Below are positions 34,560 through 47,549 of a DNA stretch of 64,000 nt, piece by piece. The notes under the pieces were generated by a model. It had not been told where the DNA came from and did not search any database. It saw only the letters and a program-made list of their open reading frames with translations. Positions within the stretch are counted from its first letter, which is position 1, and each line of letters opens with the position of its first letter. The DNA comes from Selaginella tamariscina (lineage: Eukaryota; Streptophyta; Lycopodiopsida; Selaginellales; Selaginellaceae): assembly GCA_003024785.1 (NCBI GenBank), contig PUQB01000381.1, positions 109,056 to 173,055 of the forward strand, given 5' to 3'. The position numbers and the translations under genes were made by a program.

Positions 34560-35720
34560 ATCATGGAAGATTTTGAGCAATTCCAACGCGAGCACCAAAT
34601 GTTACTTCATGAGTTGGCCACTTTGCGCCAAGTGGTCACATATCTGTAAGGTTCCACCAACGTGGCGCATGCAGTTGCTGATGCATCTTCCAAGGCTGCT
34701 GCACAGGCTCTCTCTCAAGCATCCATGGTTTTCTCTCTATCGAATTCCTCTTCAGAACCAAAGATCAGCATGCTAGAGAAGTTCAGTGGCAATCTCGTCG
34801 ATTTCCAAGGTTTCCTAAATCAAATCAGGCTTTTGATCTGCATGCAACCACGCCGCTACTCGACTGATGCGCAAAAGGTTAGCCTTTTGACATCCTTACT
34901 AGTTGGATCTCCATAGGCTTGGGTTGCCCCTTTGCTGGAGCGTGATGACCCATTGATGGAAGACTTTGAAGGATTCGTGGCTGCCTTTGAAGCTTGCTTT
35001 GGAGATCCTGATAAGTACCGTTCTACATGCACGAAGTTACGAAAGCTCACACAAGGATCCCGACTAACTTCCGTCTATGCATCCGAATTCAGCAACTTTG
35101 CACGAACATTCCATGGGACGAGACTGCATTGATTAAACATTTCTGTTTTGGGCTAAGGGATGACGTGAAGGACCTTCTCCTTACGTTACCGGATGCTTAA
35201 ATGTTAGCGGAGATCATGCAACATGCCGTTCGCTGCGACAACCGTTTGTTTGAGCGTCGTTAGGAAAAATCCCATCAACAGTTCATGCTAGCCAATCCTG
35301 TAGCCGTAGCACATGTTCCTACGACACCTTCTGGAGCAGTTCCTATGGAGGTTAACAAATCCAAATGTGGCCCACTTTTAGCTGCTGAGAAGCAACGTCA
35401 TCGCGGTGAAAACTATGCTTGTATTATGGTGAAGTAGGACACAAGGTGGTGGAATGTCCTAATAAAGCCAGGAAGTTCAAGCACGTGAAGCTGAAGCTGA
35501 AGTTCAGTAGGAAACTTCAATGTCCACTTTGTCTAGGAGCCGTGAAGTTGATGTAGGTGCAAGCTCCATTGGTGCTGCTCATACCATTTCATCATTCAAG
35601 TTTCCTGTATACATTCACCTCAATAATCGAGAGCTCAAGGAGTTTGCCCTGTTAGACACTAGTGCAAATGCATACTTCATAGATGACACTTTTGCAACTC
35701 AGCATGGCATTCGATGGTGA
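34560..35720 (+). pseudogene. B-family gag and protease remnant
   Basis: A gag core, a zinc-knuckle-like CLYYGEVGHKVVECP segment near 35415-35460 and a protease-like LLDTSANAYFIDDTF segment near 35650 can be recognised. Fossil frames only. Confidence 0.75.
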
Positions 35721-36689
35721 AGTGAAGCGTGCAGTTTCTATATAGGTTGCAAATGGTCATTTGATTGCTTCTGGCGTAGTTACCCATGCTACCACACCTC
35801 TCTTTTGCAATCATGGCGCATTCAACTATTCGATTTCCTTCAACTTAATCAAGACTTGGTCGACACCATCGTTTTGGGCATGCCATGGTTCATGGTTGCA
35901 AATCTGTAGATCGACTAGAGGTTCAGGAAGCTCATGTTTTCTCTCCGGCAGCCCTATACCTTCCTGTATGCAGGATATGTCCTTAGTGTCTGAGGCAGTA
36001 TAAGCTACAGGATTGATCGTGCTAATTCTGTATCAGTGTTGAAGGTTTTCCTCCTCAACAGGATTCACCTCCTATCAGCCCGTCAACACATCCGTAGGTT
36101 TTCTCCACACATGTAAGTTCACGGATTCCTGTACAGGGTTCTTCCAATCTTGTATTAGTGTTGAAGTTCTCCTCAACAAGATCCACCTCCTGCTAGTTCC
36201 AGCACATTCGCAGGCTCTCCTCACTCATGTGCATCCACAGACTTCTGTACAAGGATTCTCTCAATCCTATACACTCGTCAACATCCACATAGGTTTCCCA
36301 ATTCTGCCTCTTTTTGTTACTCTACTTTTGTTTCACCCCCCAAGGTCCTTCCTCTTTTTCAGTCATAGCTCCCTCCTTTTCCTCTCCGAGTTCTTACCAC
36401 TACCATGCATGAACTTGCCACTGATCCTGTTCCTTTTCATCTTTTTGCTTTCAAGTAACTTCTACGTCCTCTTCTACCTTTCCATGTATCTGACTCCTAT
36501 TTTTCAATCTCCTTCTTTTTCTCCTTCTCTGTTTCTTCCTGCCATCCAAGTATCACTCCTTTCAGGACATTTTTGACAAGCATAAGGCTGCAATTCTTCC
36601 TGTTCATAGGTCCTACGACTGTCCTATCGATCTTGTGGAAGAAAGACTCCACCGTTCGGACTGATTTACGCACTGTCACCTACAGAATT

Positions 36690-39120
36690 GGAGGTTCTTC
36701 GTTAGTACGTTGAGGATAACTTGGCATATCATTCAAAAGTCCCCTGCAGGAGCACTATCTTCTTTGTCAAGAAGAAAGATGGAGTTTGCGTTTGGTTGTA
36801 ACTATAGGGGTTTGAATCAAGTCACCATCCGGAACCAGTACCCATTGCCATTGATCCCGAAACTTCTTGATCGGCTACGAGGAGCAAAGGTGTTTACAAA
36901 ATCGACTTACGAGGGGCCTACAATCTTGTACGATTCGTCTAGGCGATGAGTGGAAACTACCTTTCGTACAAGGTATGGACACTTCAAGTACACAGTGATG
37001 CCTTTCGGACTTACCAATGCCCCAACCGTGTTCTAACACATGGTGAATGACATCTTTCGTGACTTTTTGGACCAGTTTGTGGTGATCTACCTCGATGATT
37101 CTGATTTTCTCCAAGGACCAGGCGGCATATGACAAGCATGTACGACGTTCTACAGCAGCTTTGCGAGCATGTCTGTACGCAAAGTTGGAGAAGTGTTTTT
37201 TTTGACAGGGATTCTGTGGAGTTCTTGGCTACATCGTCTCTCCTGCTGACATTTCCATGAACATGCACAAGGTGAAGACCATCGTGAAGTGGGAGAGGCC
37301 CAAGTCTGTACGAGACGTACAATGTTTCCTTGGCTTTGCTAATTTCTACATGCGGTTCATACAGGACTTCTCCAAGCGTACTTCCACTCACGGAACTCAC
37401 CAAGCACATAGGATTTCTCTTGGTTCGACAAGGTGGAACATGCACAGCATCAAGGACGCCTTCACAACAGCTCTGATTCTAGTACATCCTGATCCTCCCA
37501 TCCCTTCTTTGTTGAAGAGATGCTTCGGATTTGCGGTAGGTTCTATCCTATCACAAGTTGGAGAAGACAAATTACTTCATCTTGTAGTCTTTCACTCTCG
37601 TAAGTTCCTTTCGACGGAGATCAATTACGAGATTCATGACAAGGAACTTAAGGCCATTGTGGATTCGTTCGAAGAGTGTGGCACTTCTTGGAAGGTGCTG
37701 TGCATCCTATATAAGTTCTTACGGATCATAAGAACCTGAAATTTTTTCAAGCGGCTCGATTCTCAGTCGGCAACAGGCTAGGTGGTGAAATTCCTATCAC
37801 GTGTTTGATTTTTGTCATTGTCTACAGACCTAGTTTTCGGAATGGCAAGGCGGACGCATTGTCTAGGTGCTCTTACCTTGCATCGACCCCGGCAATCCTG
37901 CATATGACTGTCAAAGGCAAGTGTTGCTGGGTCCTAATCGATTTCGGCTTGCGCAATACAGGTCATCAGGCTCCAACAAATTAAACACTTCTACAGGACA
38001 TCTGTTCGTTAATTGCTACAGATGACTTGCAAAGAATGTGTTCTCACACATTAGTCCTGACATCGCAAGCTCCTTTTTCTCAAGTTCCCATTTAGACTAT
38101 AAGTTGTTCGCCATATAGGACGGACTCCTGTACCGGGAAGGTCTCATGTACGTTCTTGTTGGTGTTTACAAGACTCGTGTGGTATAGGATTGTCATGATA
38201 CCCTGGCTACAGGACATTTGGTGTGGCCAAGACAACTATTGGTGGCCTAGGTTGCGAGGTTTTGTGGAAAGGTTTGTATGCAGTTGTGACACCTGCAACA
38301 GGTCGAAGATGCCTCGTCATGTACCCTTTGGTCTTCTTCGTTCTGTTCCTGTTCCTTCTGCTCCTTGGAGATCCATTTTTATGGATTTCCTCACAGATCT
38401 TCCTTCTTCTCATGGGTTTGATGTAGTTCTTATGGTGGTTGACCGTTTCACCAAACAGGCTCATTTCCTACCATGTAACAAGACGGCTACAGGCTAGACA
38501 ACTACTGAGTTTGGTGATCTGCAAAGTGTTCCAACATCATGTCTTCCTGAGAGCATCGTTTCTGATCGAGGCCCACAGTTCATGTTCAGATTTTGGCGAG
38601 AGCTTATCCGGAATATACAAGTTAAAGCGAATCTTTCTTCAGGATATCATCTGCAAACTGATGGGCAGTCAGAACGCACAATTCAGACCTTGGAGCAATA
38701 TCTTTGCTGCTTCATCAGTTACCAACAGGACAACTGGTTGACCTTCTTCCTATGGCGGAGTTTGCTTTACAACAACTCCGTTCATGCATCTACAGGTTAG
38801 ACACCTCTTGCTCTACAGGTTACATCCATGTTTTGACTTTGCTCCTCCTGTTTCTCCTTCTTTCGCTATGTAGTACAGGATCGTCTCCAACATCTTCGTC
38901 AAGTACAGGATGATCTCCGGGTTCATCTTCAGTAAGCACAAGAACAGTACAAGCGTCATGATGATGCTCATCGTCAACCGGCTCCTGCATACAAGGTTGG
39001 TGATCTCGTGTGGCTTCTTCATTGCATATTCGCACTAACATGCCTTCTTCTAAGTTGGATTTTCAACGATTGGGCCCTTACAGGATTGCGACTAGGGTCA
39101 ATCCTGTAGCTTTTGACTAG
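36690..39120 (+). pseudogene. B-family reverse transcriptase, RNase H and integrase remnant
   Basis: Recognisable pieces are [25 protein letters not shown] (RT), GFANFYMRFIQDFS, the RNase H segment FHSRKFLSTEINYEIHDKEL, the integrase core MDFLTDLPSSHGFDVVLMVVDRFTK, and GYHLQTDGQSERTIQTLEQYL. No chromodomain was recognised at the end. Fossil frames only. Confidence 0.82.
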
Positions 39121-39448
39121 AGCTACCGTCTATGTGAAACTTCATCCTATGTTTCACACCTCTTGTTGGAACCGTATCATCCTTCTTCTCTTCTGATCGT
39201 GCTTCTTCTCCTCCCCCTCATGTGGTCATTGACAATGAATCGAGTACGAAGTGCAGCCATTCTTGATTCTTGTGTTCATCGCCGTCAACTTCAATACTTG
39301 GTGGATTGAAAAGGTTATTTGCCTATCGACCGCACTTGGGAAACCTGCATCCAATTTACTCAATACTTCTTCCAAGGTTGCTGCCTTCCATCGACGTTAT
39401 CCTGCTAAACTAGGTCTTAAGACTCGTGGAACTCGTCCTTAAGGAGGA

Positions 39449-39901
39449 TGTTGTCATGACCTGATATAGGATATAGGTTTCAGGATACGGGAGATAGGAT
39501 ACGGCTATAGGATATATTCCTACAGAATATGCCTACACGATATTCCTATAGGATATGCCTACAAGATTCCTACGGGATATGCCTATAGAATATACCTATA
39601 AATAAGGATCACCATTTTTGGCTAGTGACTGATTAGGCTCGTGACCAAATTAGCTTTTGGAGTTGTAAGCATAAAAGCTCCGACCTAATTGTTGTACAAT
39701 CAGTTACTATCAACACTAATCTTTCTACGATCAATCTTGTTTTGTCTTGTTCTTGTCTTGCTCTTTACTTCCTGTTCTCTCCTTGTCTTGTTCCTAGTTC
39801 ATTTCCTGCTTCTGTCTTGCTCCTGGTTCCTATCCTGCTCCTGTCTTGTTCCTAGTCCTTGTCTTGCTCCTGAGTCAAGCCTCCTTGCTCTTGGATTGAC
39901 A
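39449..39901 (+). repeat. Right LTR of the B-family element
   Basis: It follows a purine-rich AAGGAGGA, starts TGTTGTCATGACC and ends GGATTGACA. It carries the diagnostic segment gtgaccaaattagc...gcataaaagctccgacc shared with the left copies; the ataaaag may be the TATA region. Confidence 0.82.
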
Positions 39902-40920
39902 TTATCCTCCTAGCAGTGCAAGCTAAGCTTGTGTCATCAAGGCACAATTCTTTATTGTGCCGCCCTAACTTCCACACGATAGGGGTATGTCCCACCTTTG
40001 GGTTAGCCTACCCTTATCATTGGCAAGATTTTGCCCTTGTGACCAGTATGTCACGTCTAAGGAGTAGTCAATTCTTGGGACTATGAACCCGCTCGTAAGC
40101 CTGGAAGGATTGCCCAAGTTCACGTTCTGCAAGGATAGTGAATGAGGCCTTGTTCCGGCCGCCTCATCCACGCCAAACTAGGAATGATACTTGCAGCTCG
40201 ACTAGCCCACACTCATGACTCACGAGGTGAGCCTTGGCCATGGACTTAGCCAACTGGGGTATGAGTTCCTAAGTAACAGGTTCCTAACATAGGTACTTTA
40301 CCAGATAACGTGGGGTTTCCAGAGAGGGATTCCATGGTTGGCATCTAACAAGCCGCCTTCGTGGACCATGTAAAAACTCTAACAATTGGTATCAGAGCAA
40401 GTTCTTTGCAGTCAGTAGGACTACCTTAAGTCATAGGGTGTTTCAGTGTTTAGATAACTCTAAATTCTTGATCTACTTTATCACTTTTCAGTTGACATGT
40501 CTGTATTCTGCGCAGAGAGTTTGATCCTATGAGTTATTAATTTTTAGATAACACTTACTCAGCGAGACGGCATGAGATTTTAGGTTATTGATTGAAAGTC
40601 TTGTGCTGGTTCAAGTTGATGTTGTGGGTGTACAACATGTGCAGGATTTTCCAACTTCATATTGAGAATATCCCAAGCATATTCTCTGAGTGTTGAAACT
40701 AGGGTTCAAAAGTTAAGCTTTCGGAATTTATGGGTTCAAAAGACTGATTGGTTATATGATATGGAAAGTTATTTTAAGGCTGCTTCCATGAGAAAGAAAA
40801 AAAGTTGCGCGTGCAAGCAATTTCTCAAAGAAAAAGTAAGATCTGATGGCGGATTGTTGAAGGTGACATGAAATCGAAACAACTAGAAACACAAAAAAGG
40901 AGATCAAAAAGCAGTATAGC
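39902..40920 (+). repeat. Right part of the older A-family LTR plus leader and gag start
   Basis: The A-family LTR resumes here after the B insertion and ends at about 40384. A PBS (TGGTATCAGAGC, 40387-40398), the untranslated leader and a short gag-like piece (WLYDMESYFKAASM) follow before the match is lost near 40920. It is the 5' end of an older, truncated A-family copy. Confidence 0.85.
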
Positions 40921-42779
40921 TTGTTGAACAAGAAAACTTCAACCTTTTCTTATTCAACCGTCAAGAGAGGATATACACTTTCCTTCTATCAACTCTCAAT
41001 ATATATATATATATAATATATATATTAAATTACCTTCTCCAGTGCCACAATGACTGGTCTCTGAAGTCAAGGGCAAGAACAAATTTTGGCTATTGCCTTG
41101 TTAGATCCATTCATTGGAAGTATACATACCACACACTTCATTTCTAACATGAATACAAGAGAACAAAGCATGAGACTCTTTCTCCTGTTGAACTTCTTGT
41201 GGAGACGCTTCTCCTTTGCCCTATCTACCCTTAACTACCCTTCCTCTCGCCACGTCATCCTTTTCTTTTCGAGACTTCCATTTCCTTTTCTTAGTCCCTT
41301 TTCCTTTCGATAAGGATTTATTCCTTCATAGCCTTTCCTTCCATACTTCCTATGGGCCTTCCTACCCTTATTCTCTCCACCTAACTTTTATCTTTACACT
41401 GTCCTCTCCTTATTTGTTGTTGTGTCCTCACTACAATACATCCTAAGCATCTCTTGATACTCCCACCTCCTCCTGGTCCTTGTACTTCTGGAACTCAACT
41501 TTCTCTTGTCGAGTTCCTACTGTATCATTGCGACCTGAAGACGAAAGCATGGTCTCGTTCCTGAGTTGCATTCTCCCTTGGAGGTGCTGGAACTCGTCCA
41601 CCATCGACATAATAGTAGCGGTCTGCTGGCTCTCATCTCCGTGCCGCACCAGCCTTTAAACTAAGGTCACCGGCTCTTGCATTGTCTACGGAGGCTTGAG
41701 CTCCACCACCGGACTCAGGGTCCTCTATTTGGCTGGTCGTTGAATACCTTTGGTCATAACCCCTGACTGCGGTCATCTTGGGTGCCATAACACCCTCCAC
41801 TACTTGAACAATTAGTCATGGATATCCGCTCTATCCTTGAATTGGTTGAAAGGCTTGCCACCAACTATGCATCTCATTCCCACCTCCAACCACCTGTTCT
41901 ACCATCTCATATTGTAACTATGCCAGAATTTGTGCAAACTGCATCTGGGTATCTTGTGGTCTGTACGTCCTTCTGCACGAATGCTCTCCAGTGCTTGAAA
42001 GACATATCTACTTATGCGCCACTCTCTTGTTGCTAATTGACGTGGATCTTCCTCATCCAGGCAGAAATCGGGATTGGCATGCTCTATGACCCATTATCAT
42101 GATATGCACCTCTTATCATACATACTTGCATGTGCTCGTGGTGATTTTGGAAAGGTGGCGGATTGAATTATTGTCATGGAAGCGCCATCTCTTCAACTCT
42201 CTTGCAATTCCACAACTACATCATTGGTTATATCCATCGTTGTGGGTATTCGAAGATAATTTGGTACATTCCGCTTTCCCTCTAGCTCATCGCTCCATTT
42301 ATCCACTGCTACCTTACCTTGTCACATATCTTCTCCTCATAGGGTCCATTGCCTCTAACGAAACTATCATCATCGTCTGTTCCTCATGTAACAGCTCTGG
42401 GATGATCTCCTATTTTGTTGCCACTTGCGATTGAGATTTCAACTTGAGTTTTCCACCACTTTTCTGTCTTGCCTTTGTCCTGTGCTCCTTTTTTGCTTCA
42501 TTCGGCTCATCATCATGCTGCTACTCCTCCACATGTTCGTCTTCCTCTCCTTCCAATGTTTCCAGCTCTACCACTCCTTCCTTTACAGATTTAACATGAA
42601 AAGGCCTATCCAATTCAAATTAAGCTTTTAACTCATTTCATCCACCTTTTCTCTATACCAAAGGATAAAGTCTCCTTCCTTTATCTTTCCCATTCTCTTC
42701 CTATCAAGCCAAGCCTTTCTCTCCTTTGAATCGCATGTATTGTCTATAAGGCGTGCATTCTTAGCTCATCCAACTTCTT
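40921..42779. other. Unresolved repeat-rich stretch
   Basis: It contains a TA run near 40990-41030 and CT-rich sequence. A minus-strand open frame (41649-41443) could be gag-related but has no defining motif. It lies downstream, in minus-strand sense, of the integrase fragment at 42780-43530, so part of it may belong to that same old element. Confidence 0.3.
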
Positions 42780-43530
42780 TAACTTTATTAAACGAGTTGC
42801 TAGAGATTCCTTCTCTAAGACTTCTATATTATATTGAACATCCATTTGCAAGGACAGCATAATATACTCCATCTGATTATGGCCTCTAATCCATATGTGA
42901 GCTTAAAACATGTCATGCATGTAATCACTTTATAAGCTGTCTTATAAACCCAAAGGACTTCTAATAACCTTTCATCCCAATCCTTTTTATTTTCCTGCAC
43001 CACCTTTCTTAAAACATTTTTAAGGATTTTGTTCATAAACTCAGCATGTCCATTACCCTGTGGGTAATATGATGTGGACTTCTTATGTTTTATCACAAAC
43101 TCCTTTATGAGCATTTCTACCGTTTCATTAATGAAATGCTTTTCTCTATCACTCACAATTTCCTTAGGAATACCATAACGTACTTTATTTTATATATAAC
43201 CTTTGCTGTATTATACGCATCAGCCCTTCTCATAGGCTCTGCCTTTACCCATTTAGTCATATAATCTGTTAAAACCAATATATATTGATTCCTTTTTGAA
43301 CTCACAAGATTAATTAGTTCTATAAAGTCCATTCCCCATTTCTGGAAAGGTTCTAATGGGAGAACTAGATTATAAGGTTGTATTTATTTCTTTGGGGGCA
43401 ATTGTGCACGTTGACATTTATCACATGCTTACAGTAGCTACCTACCTCTCCATAGGTAGGCCACCATAATCCTATATAACCAATCATCCAGTCTTTTGAA
43501 TCCATAAAATCCAAAGGCTTGATCGATTGA
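42780..43530 (-). pseudogene. Integrase remnant of another Ty3/gypsy lineage (Tat/Athila-like)
   Basis: The minus strand encodes a CDKCQRAQ zinc-binding end, KWGMDFIELINLVSSKRNQYILVLTDYMTKWV and SDREKHFINETVEMLI... YYPQGNGHAEFMNK... WVYKTAYK. The TDYxTKWVEA and TAYK features match the non-chromovirus plant Ty3/gypsy lineages rather than the A or B families. Fossil fragment with no LTRs recognised. Confidence 0.8.
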
Positions 43531-43589
43531 ACTTACTGGGACCACTACTATCTTTATCTGCCAAAATCTGATCCAGAGGAACTTGACTT

Positions 43590-43975
43590 TGAATCATGTT
43601 TCTTTTTTCTTTTTTTGTGTGTATAGTTGCAGAATATCTGGTATTACAGCAACCACTAAAATCCGAATGGCAACATTATCAATTCGATCATTCAACCCCA
43701 AAACATCCCCTCAAAGTTCATTAAGGGGATCCATCATTTATTTTCTACAACCACGCCGCTGTCTAACCCTAGGGGATCAACCTGGGTCAGCTTCATTCAT
43801 CTCCTCATTTTGAGCCTCTCTAATAGCCCTCTTTGCCTCAGGCTCTAGTTGCTTTCTCTTACTCATCGTATTGAACCTTAATTTCAACAATTGAAGAATA
43901 TGCTTGGAAATTCCCAATACAAAGTTGGAAACACCCTGCACAAGTTGTACACCACACACATAAGCTTAAACTAGC
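43590..43975 (-). repeat. Inverted A-family leader/gag fragment
   Basis: Reverse-complement match to about 4580-4900 of the chromovirus (QLVQGVSNF... RFNTMSK at the protein level). It abuts a plus-oriented A-family LTR, so the junction near 43980 is a rearrangement and not a normal element structure. Confidence 0.8.
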
Positions 43976-43984
43976 ACAACCTAA

Positions 43985-45155
43985 ACCCATCTTTTACTTT
44001 GTAGTTTGATTGTTGTTACCTATCGAGTTGTGTTGACAAAACCCTAGATGTAGTAGGAAATAGGCCCACTTAGTCACTTGGGTATCTGGTGATGTCTGGC
44101 CATGTGTCATTAGATATTTTAAGAAACTCTAGGCAAAACTAAACTTACATTTTAGAAAACTCTCCCCATGTTTGACATTCCCAGTTAGGTTTTCTCAAAG
44201 AGTATAGCTTATCAAAAGGGTTAGGTACACCCTTAGGATTAACCTAACCCCACGCCCTAATCCCCCTTCGGGGTTAGGTTTAAGTAGGTTTTCTCATTTT
44301 TCATTAAAGGTTGGTCTATGCCAACCCTTTTACTCAAATAGGAAATAGGGGGGCTCCATCACATAAATAAGGTAGAGTATATGTAGTGAGCATTCTTGGG
44401 GTTAAAAGAGAGCTCATTATTCTCTTACTGGTGCAAGCTAAACTTGTGTCGTCAAAGCACAACTCTCCATTGTGCCGCCCTAACTTCCACATGATAGGGG
44501 TACATCTCACATTTATGTTAGCCTACCCTTATTGTTGGCAGGAATTTGCCCTTGTGATCAGGTACATCACGCCCAAGGAGTTAGCCAATCTTTGGTCTGT
44601 TAACACCGCTTGCAAGCCTGGAAAGAATTGCCCGAGTTCATGTTTCACAAGAATAATGGATAAGGCCTTGCCTCAACTGCCTCATCTACACCAAGCTAGG
44701 AATGATAATTGTAGCTCGGTAGCCCACACATCCTAATTCACAAGGTGAGCCTTGACCGTGGACTTGGCCAATTGGGGGTATGAGTTCTTAAGAGACGAGT
44801 TCCTAACATGGGTACTTTACTAGATCATGAGGTTTCCAGAGAGGGATTCAAGGGTTGACATCTGGCAAGCTGCCTTGTGTGGCCAGATAAAAACTCTAAC
44901 AATTGGTATTAGAGCAAGTTCTTTGCAGTCAATAGGAGTGCCTAAAGTCATAGGGTGTTTCAGCATTTAGATAACTCTAAATTCTTAATTTACTTTATCA
45001 CTTTCAGTTGACATGTCTGTATTTTGCACAGAGAGTTTGATCATGTGAGATATTAATATTCAAAAAACACTTGCTCAACTAGTCGGCGTGAGATTTTTAG
45101 GTATGTCCAAAAGTGGCTTTACTCATGTGTGGGGGTACCACCAACATGTTTTCAT
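43985..45155 (+). repeat. A-family LTR with PBS and leader, truncated
   Basis: The LTR lacks its first ~30 bases, ends at 44901 and is followed by a PBS-like TGGTATTAGAGC (44904-44915) and leader sequence to about 45155. No gag follows. The internal hairpin survives as GGTTGG/CCAACC. Old fossil. Confidence 0.82.
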
Positions 45156-46582
45156 GGTTTAGGGTTTATGCAACTCTTAAGGTGTTGAATTCAGTTACAT
45201 GGTAGTTTGTTTGTTTTTTGGCTATAGTTGGTACTGTTGGTGTGGGTTAGGCACATTCTGTGCTATTGTGGTTCTTTAGTGGGGGTGTGTGTTGTCGGAT
45301 GATTCACCATTGGCCTAACCTTGTGGGTTGATCGTTTTGGGTAGCTCTAAGGGAGTTTATAGGTCTTTATTGGGTACTGGGTTGTGTGGGTTAGGCATTT
45401 CCTAGTGTTCTCTGGAGGACGGACTTGTGGGCTTCTTGGGGTTGGGTTGGGTGCTGGTTCATGTGTTTTCCAATACTTTCTTGGTGTGCGTGGTGTGAGT
45501 TGTCTTTTCCTTGGTATTTTTTACCTACTTCGCCTCGACTTGTGGTTGCCAATGTTTATATAAGGGGTTTGGCTTTCTTGGAGTTTCATCTGGTTTTGTG
45601 TTGTATGTTGGCTTGGCTTGTGGACCAGCATGCGACTTATCCCGGCATTAGAAGTCGATAAAGGTCTGAAGCATGACAAAACCGATATATGTGAGATGGA
45701 GTTCAAATGTCCAAGACTTCTAGGGTATAACGAAATATCCTATGGATATTTGAAGGTATGTGGAGGCAAGTATAGTTAGCATATAGTTTATTGTCCTTTG
45801 TACATTTTCGCTATTTTAATCAATTATGTTATGGTTTAGGGTTTATCAACAGAAGCGCTTAGGTTTACTTGACCCTCTTATACACGAAAAGGGCATGGTC
45901 CACAAAAAATCTTGTTGCATGGCTTGAACCATGAAGTTGTTAATGCAAGAATAGTTTTTAAGCTAAACCAACGTGGGTGGTTCCTAGGCGAGGTCTTAGC
46001 ACTAGATTTTTGCAAACACCAAACTATTGTTAGGGCAACTAGATCAAAGGATAGCCAAGTCCTTGCTACAAACACACAATTCAAACTTGTAGTTTGCACT
46101 ATGGACGAAGGACCCCTAGCCATCCGTTTGAAGCCTTGCGACAACTGTTGTTTTTTAATTGATTGTTACAAGAAGCTGATGGGGCACTTCTTGGTCAAAA
46201 ATATGTTGGTCCGATGGCACCTGGCCAAGATGGCATTTGCATATAGCAACCAATGTTAAGGACTAGCTTGATCTTTTTTCCATGGTAGTTTTCACCTTTT
46301 CAAACAACCCATTCTAAGGAAGGCACTCCATATGCACGTCGCTTCATTAATACCATGATGCCACATATTCATGCTTCCTTAACACATGCGCTAGTCTCTC
46401 TTGCATGCGCACCTAAGAACTTTTGTATTGATGACTCAATTGTGATGTTAGCACCAACAGCCACTACAATTGCATGTATTGTTTCCTTGGATGACATTCC
46501 ACATGGACTGTTGTTCTATCCTACGACTACGTGTTCCTAACATAGTCCCCTTGCCTAATCTCCAAAATGCACTTCGCATACA
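45156..46582. other. Repeat-like sequence with an unassigned open frame
   Basis: A GT-rich stretch (45160-45640) is followed by an open frame at 45912-46259 (starting MLHGLNHEVVNARIVFKLNQ). Neither has a domain I recognise. The segment continues, across the solo LTR, into the LINE-like sequence at 47550, so it may be part of the same degraded element. Confidence 0.3.
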
Positions 46583-46587
46583 TGTGA

Positions 46588-47544
46588 TGTTATAGTTTTA
46601 CTATGATTTAACCCTATACTTTGGGGTTTGACTTTGTTAATTATCGAGTTGTGTGACGAACCCTAGATGTAATAAGAAACAAGTCCGCTTAGTGCACTTG
46701 GGTCTCTGGTGATGGTCTGGCCGGGTGTCATTAGGTATTTAAAAAAAACTTTAAGCAAAGCTAGAACTTACCTTCTAAAAAACTCCCTCAGTTTGACATT
46801 CTAAATAGGTTTACTCAAAGAGTATAGCTTGTCAAAAGGGTTAAGGACACCCCTAGGGTTGACCTAACCCTAGGGTTTCCCTAACCCAAGCCCTTATACC
46901 CTCCCTTAGGGGTTAGGTTTAGGGTTAGTAGGTTTAGGTCGGGCTGGCATTCCGTGCCAGCCCACTTACTCAATTATGAAAATGGGGGGGAGGGGGGGGT
47001 GGCTCCATCAAATAAATAAAGTAAAGTATATGTAGTGAAAGTTCTTGGATTCAAAAGAGAGCTCATTATTCTCTTATCGGTATAAGCTAAGCTTGTGTCG
47101 TCAAGGCACAACTCTCCGTTGTGCCGCCCCAACTTCCACACGACAAGGGTACATCCCACCTTCATGTTAGCCTACCCTTATCATTGGCAAGATTTTGCCC
47201 TTGTGACTGGGTACGTCACATCCAAGGAGTTAGTCAACTCTTGAGACTGTCAACATGCTCACAAGCCTAAAAGGATTACCCGAGTTCATGTTCCGCAAGA
47301 TTAATGAATGAGGCCTTGCTCTGGCCACACCAAGTTAGGAATGATAATTGTAGCTCGGCTAGCCCACACATCTTGACTCATGAGGTGAGCCTAGACAATG
47401 GACTTGGCCAACTAGGGGTATGAGTTCCTAAGTGATGGGTTCCTAACACGGATACTTTACCAGATATCGTGGGGGTTTCTAAAGAGGGATTCCAAGGTTA
47501 GCGATTGGCAAGCCGCCTTCATGGCACCAACTAAAACTCTGAAA
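46588..47544 (+). repeat. Solo A-family LTR with 5-bp target duplication
   Basis: A full-length A-family LTR with no internal region, flanked by TGTGA at 46583-46587 and 47545-47549. It is a solo LTR left by recombination between the two LTRs of an inserted element. It keeps the hairpin (GGGCTGGCA/TGCCAGCCC) and the G-run. Confidence 0.88.
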
Positions 47545-47549
47545 TGTGA

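Larger units (their letters stand above)
33699..39901 (+). mobile_element. Ty3/gypsy LTR retrotransposon (B family), nested and decayed
   Basis: LTR sequences rich in GGATAT(T/G)CCTA-type short repeats occur at 33699-33987 (partial), 34013-34465 (left LTR) and 39449-39901 (right LTR). Between them lie a gag remnant, a protease-like piece, reverse transcriptase, RNase H and integrase in Ty3/gypsy order. The gag segment (KFSGNLVDFQGFLNQIRLL... FEACFGDPDKYRS) resembles the gag class shared by sushi/PEG10-like elements. It is an old fossil with well over a dozen breaks. It is inserted in the LTR of an older A-family copy. Confidence 0.88.

Noticed and set aside
34330-34776. Hydrophobic 148-residue frame in the B-family left LTR as a membrane protein
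   Set aside because: It comes from CT-rich LTR sequence (repeated cttgtcctgctcctg) and not from a conserved coding region.
45425-45661. Tryptophan- and cysteine-rich frame as a small secreted protein
   Set aside because: Arises from GT-rich repeat sequence; no signal-peptide-like start or conserved motif can be supported.
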